This document shows, in pieces, positions 5,016-5,620 of a DNA stretch of 5,620 nucleotides (positions are counted from its first letter, which is position 1; the number at the start of each line of letters is the position of its first letter). A program made the position numbers and the translations under genes. Source of the stretch: CAZYTO01 sp964650405 (GTDB taxonomy: Bacteria; Acidobacteriota; Thermoanaerobaculia; Gp7-AA8); contig CAZYTO010000327.1 in NCBI GenBank assembly GCA_964650405.1, positions 1 to 5,620 on the forward strand, read 5' to 3'. The notes below the pieces were generated by a model. That model was not told the DNA's origin and did no database searches. It worked only from the letters and a program-made list of their open reading frames with translations.

Positions 5016-5106
5016 GGGGCATGAGGTATGAGTAATGAGGCATGAGTGGCCTCTGCGCTGTGCCGAGCAAACCCGAAAGCCACTCATGCCCCATGCCTCA
5101 TGCCCC
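5016..5106. repeat. Inverted arrays of an ATGAGNN heptamer between divergent genes
   Basis: The left arm (5016-5050) is GGGGC plus four 7-bp units: ATGAGGT, ATGAGTA, ATGAGGC, ATGAGTG, then GC. The right arm (5079-5106) is its reverse complement with only three units: read on the minus strand, ATGAGGC, ATGGGGC, ATGAGTG. The centre is 28 nt (5051-5078). The arms can form a long hairpin in which one arm has one extra unit. The element fills the gap between the divergent acyltransferase and DUF309 genes and falsely extends both reading frames. Confidence 0.8.
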
Positions 5107-5131
5107 GGTCGGCACTCAGTACTCGATTCTG

Positions 5132-5482
5132 ATGGACATCGGTGACGATCCCCGCTTCCTGGCCGGCGTGGCGGCGTTGAATGCGCACGAATACTTCGAC
5201 GCGGGCGAGATCTTCGAGGACCTGTTCTTCGAGGCGGTACGCGACGAGGTGGCCTTCGCGCGCCTGTTCCTGCAGGTCGCCGCCGGTGCACATCACCTCG
5301 AGCGCGGACAGCGGCGGGCGGCGATCGAACGGCTCGCGGAGGCGTTGAAGGCTCTCTCCGCCGTGACCGACGATCGCGGCTGGGACCTGGCGCGCCTCGG
5401 TGACGACGTCCGCGCCGTCATCGCCAACCTCCGCGCCGGCGAGCGGTGGGCTTGGCCGGAGGTGTCGAGAAGGCAGGGCTAG
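5132..5482 (+). CDS. DUF309 family protein
   Basis: This is a 116-residue soluble, all-helical protein of the DUF309 family (PF03745), whose biochemical role is unknown. The core motif region is GVAALNAHEYFDAGEIFEDLFFEA (about 12-35), followed by FARLFLQVAAGAHHLERGQRRAAIERLAEAL (about 42-72), which matches the family's 'QlAvalHHl.rGN..GA..Ll' helix pair. The family's usual A-H-E in the first helix is A-G-E here, with a His-Glu five residues earlier (H19-E20). The ATG at 5132 is chosen because upstream in-frame ATGs (5042, 5093) lie within the inverted heptamer repeat. No clear ribosome site precedes it, so a leaderless or very short leader is possible. The gene is followed 14 nt later by a CGCGGAG repeat array. 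Confidence 0.85.
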   Translation: MDIGDDPRFLAGVAALNAHEYFDAGEIFEDLFFEAVRDEVAFARLFLQVAAGAHHLERGQRRAAIERLAEALKALSAVTDDRGWDLARLGDDVRAVIANLRAGERWAWPEVSRRQG

Positions 5483-5495
5483 CGCCCTCGCCGGT

Positions 5496-5534
5496 TCACG
5501 CGGAGGCCCGGAGAAACGCGGAGAGTCGCGGAGG
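5496..5534. repeat. CGCGGAG array, second copy
   Basis: TCACGCGGAG is followed by three more GGAG-centred units, with GGAG at 5502, 5510, 5520 and 5530 (spacing 8, 10, 10). The opening TCACGCGGAG also begins the minus-strand reading of the element at 1397-1466, so the two share a repeat family. It sits between the DUF309 stop and a convergent partial gene. Confidence 0.6.
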
Positions 5535-5539
5535 TAGAG

Positions 5540-5620
5540 CTACTCGCCCGGCTCGTTCGCCAGGTGACGTCCCCGGTTGCCGGGCAGCTCGGGGTGCTGG
5601 CGCGCGGGCGTGTTGCGGTT
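5540..5620 (-). CDS. Possible C-terminus of a gene cut by the window edge
   Basis: An open minus-strand frame enters from the right edge and ends at TAG (5540-5542). Its 26 residues are rich in Arg, Pro and Gly (ending GRHLANEPGE), and it uses GC-rich third positions like its neighbours. Convergent placement against DUF309, with the repeat array in the gap, fits a real gene end. I do not recognise the family, and a frame this short could be open by chance. Confidence 0.4.
   Translation of the reverse strand, partial: NRNTPARQHPELPGNRGRHLANEPGE

Noticed and set aside
4105..5031. Plus-strand open frame of 308 codons
   Set aside because: Shadow of the acyltransferase; the composition is charged and repetitive, with no recognisable domain.
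4993..5094. N-terminal extension of the acyltransferase to 320 residues
   Set aside because: The extra residues are encoded by the inverted heptamer array and precede a natural start right before the membrane helix.
5016..5106. CRISPR-like array
   Set aside because: The units are 7 bp without spacers and arranged as inverted arms. There are no cas genes in the window.
5042..5131. N-terminal extension of the DUF309 protein to 146 residues
   Set aside because: It is encoded by the repeat element and its centre, contains no family sequence, and overlaps the divergent promoter region.

Overview
The window is GC-rich bacterial DNA with dense genes, strong third-position G/C bias and very short leaders. 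The likely source is an uncultured soil or sediment bacterium. I lean towards Acidobacteriota because of the BlaI/M56 pair, the secreted DUF4412-like protein and the short repeats at gene borders. That placement is an inference from remembered family distributions; there is no rRNA or marker gene here to confirm it.

Layout. Positions 1-2975 carry five minus-strand genes, read from high to low coordinate: a ribbon-helix-helix (RHH) regulator (2706-2975), a conserved unknown helical protein overlapping it by 4 bp (2266-2709), a rhomboid intramembrane protease (1557-2207), a BlaI/MecI-type repressor (841-1230), and an M56/BlaR1-type membrane metalloprotease overlapping blaI by 4 bp and cut by the window edge (1-844). 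A plus-strand gene for a secreted protein of unknown function (3060-4022) diverges from the RHH gene. It converges on a YihG-type lysophospholipid acyltransferase gene (4132-4992, minus). That gene diverges from a DUF309 gene (5132-5482, plus). The last 81 bases look like the 3' end of another minus-strand gene.

How the genes work together. BlaI and the M56 protein form a classic two-gene repressor/sensor-protease switch. The blaI promoter has a perfect TTGACA -35 box inside inverted CTACGAA/TTCGTAG-type boxes, which implies autorepression. The RHH gene has three direct 8-bp repeats running from its -10 box across its start codon, which also implies autorepression, and it is translationally coupled to the unknown protein. 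The other genes look like independent housekeeping or envelope functions.

Two features stand out beyond the genes. First, the rhomboid and RHH genes each have a -10-like hexamer exactly 6 nt before the ATG, so both are probably translated from leaderless mRNAs. Second, nearly every gene border carries a different short-repeat element: an 84-bp palindrome at 4023-4106, inverted arrays of a 7-bp unit at 5016-5106, CGCGGAG arrays near 1397-1466 and 5496-5534, a GCTCGCC-rich stretch at 1501-1556 and GATCAGC repeats at 2263-2296. No CRISPR, phage, transposase or RNA gene was found. I do not see a convincing wholly new system. The best candidates are the RHH/unknown-protein pair with its octamer operator, and the repeat elements.
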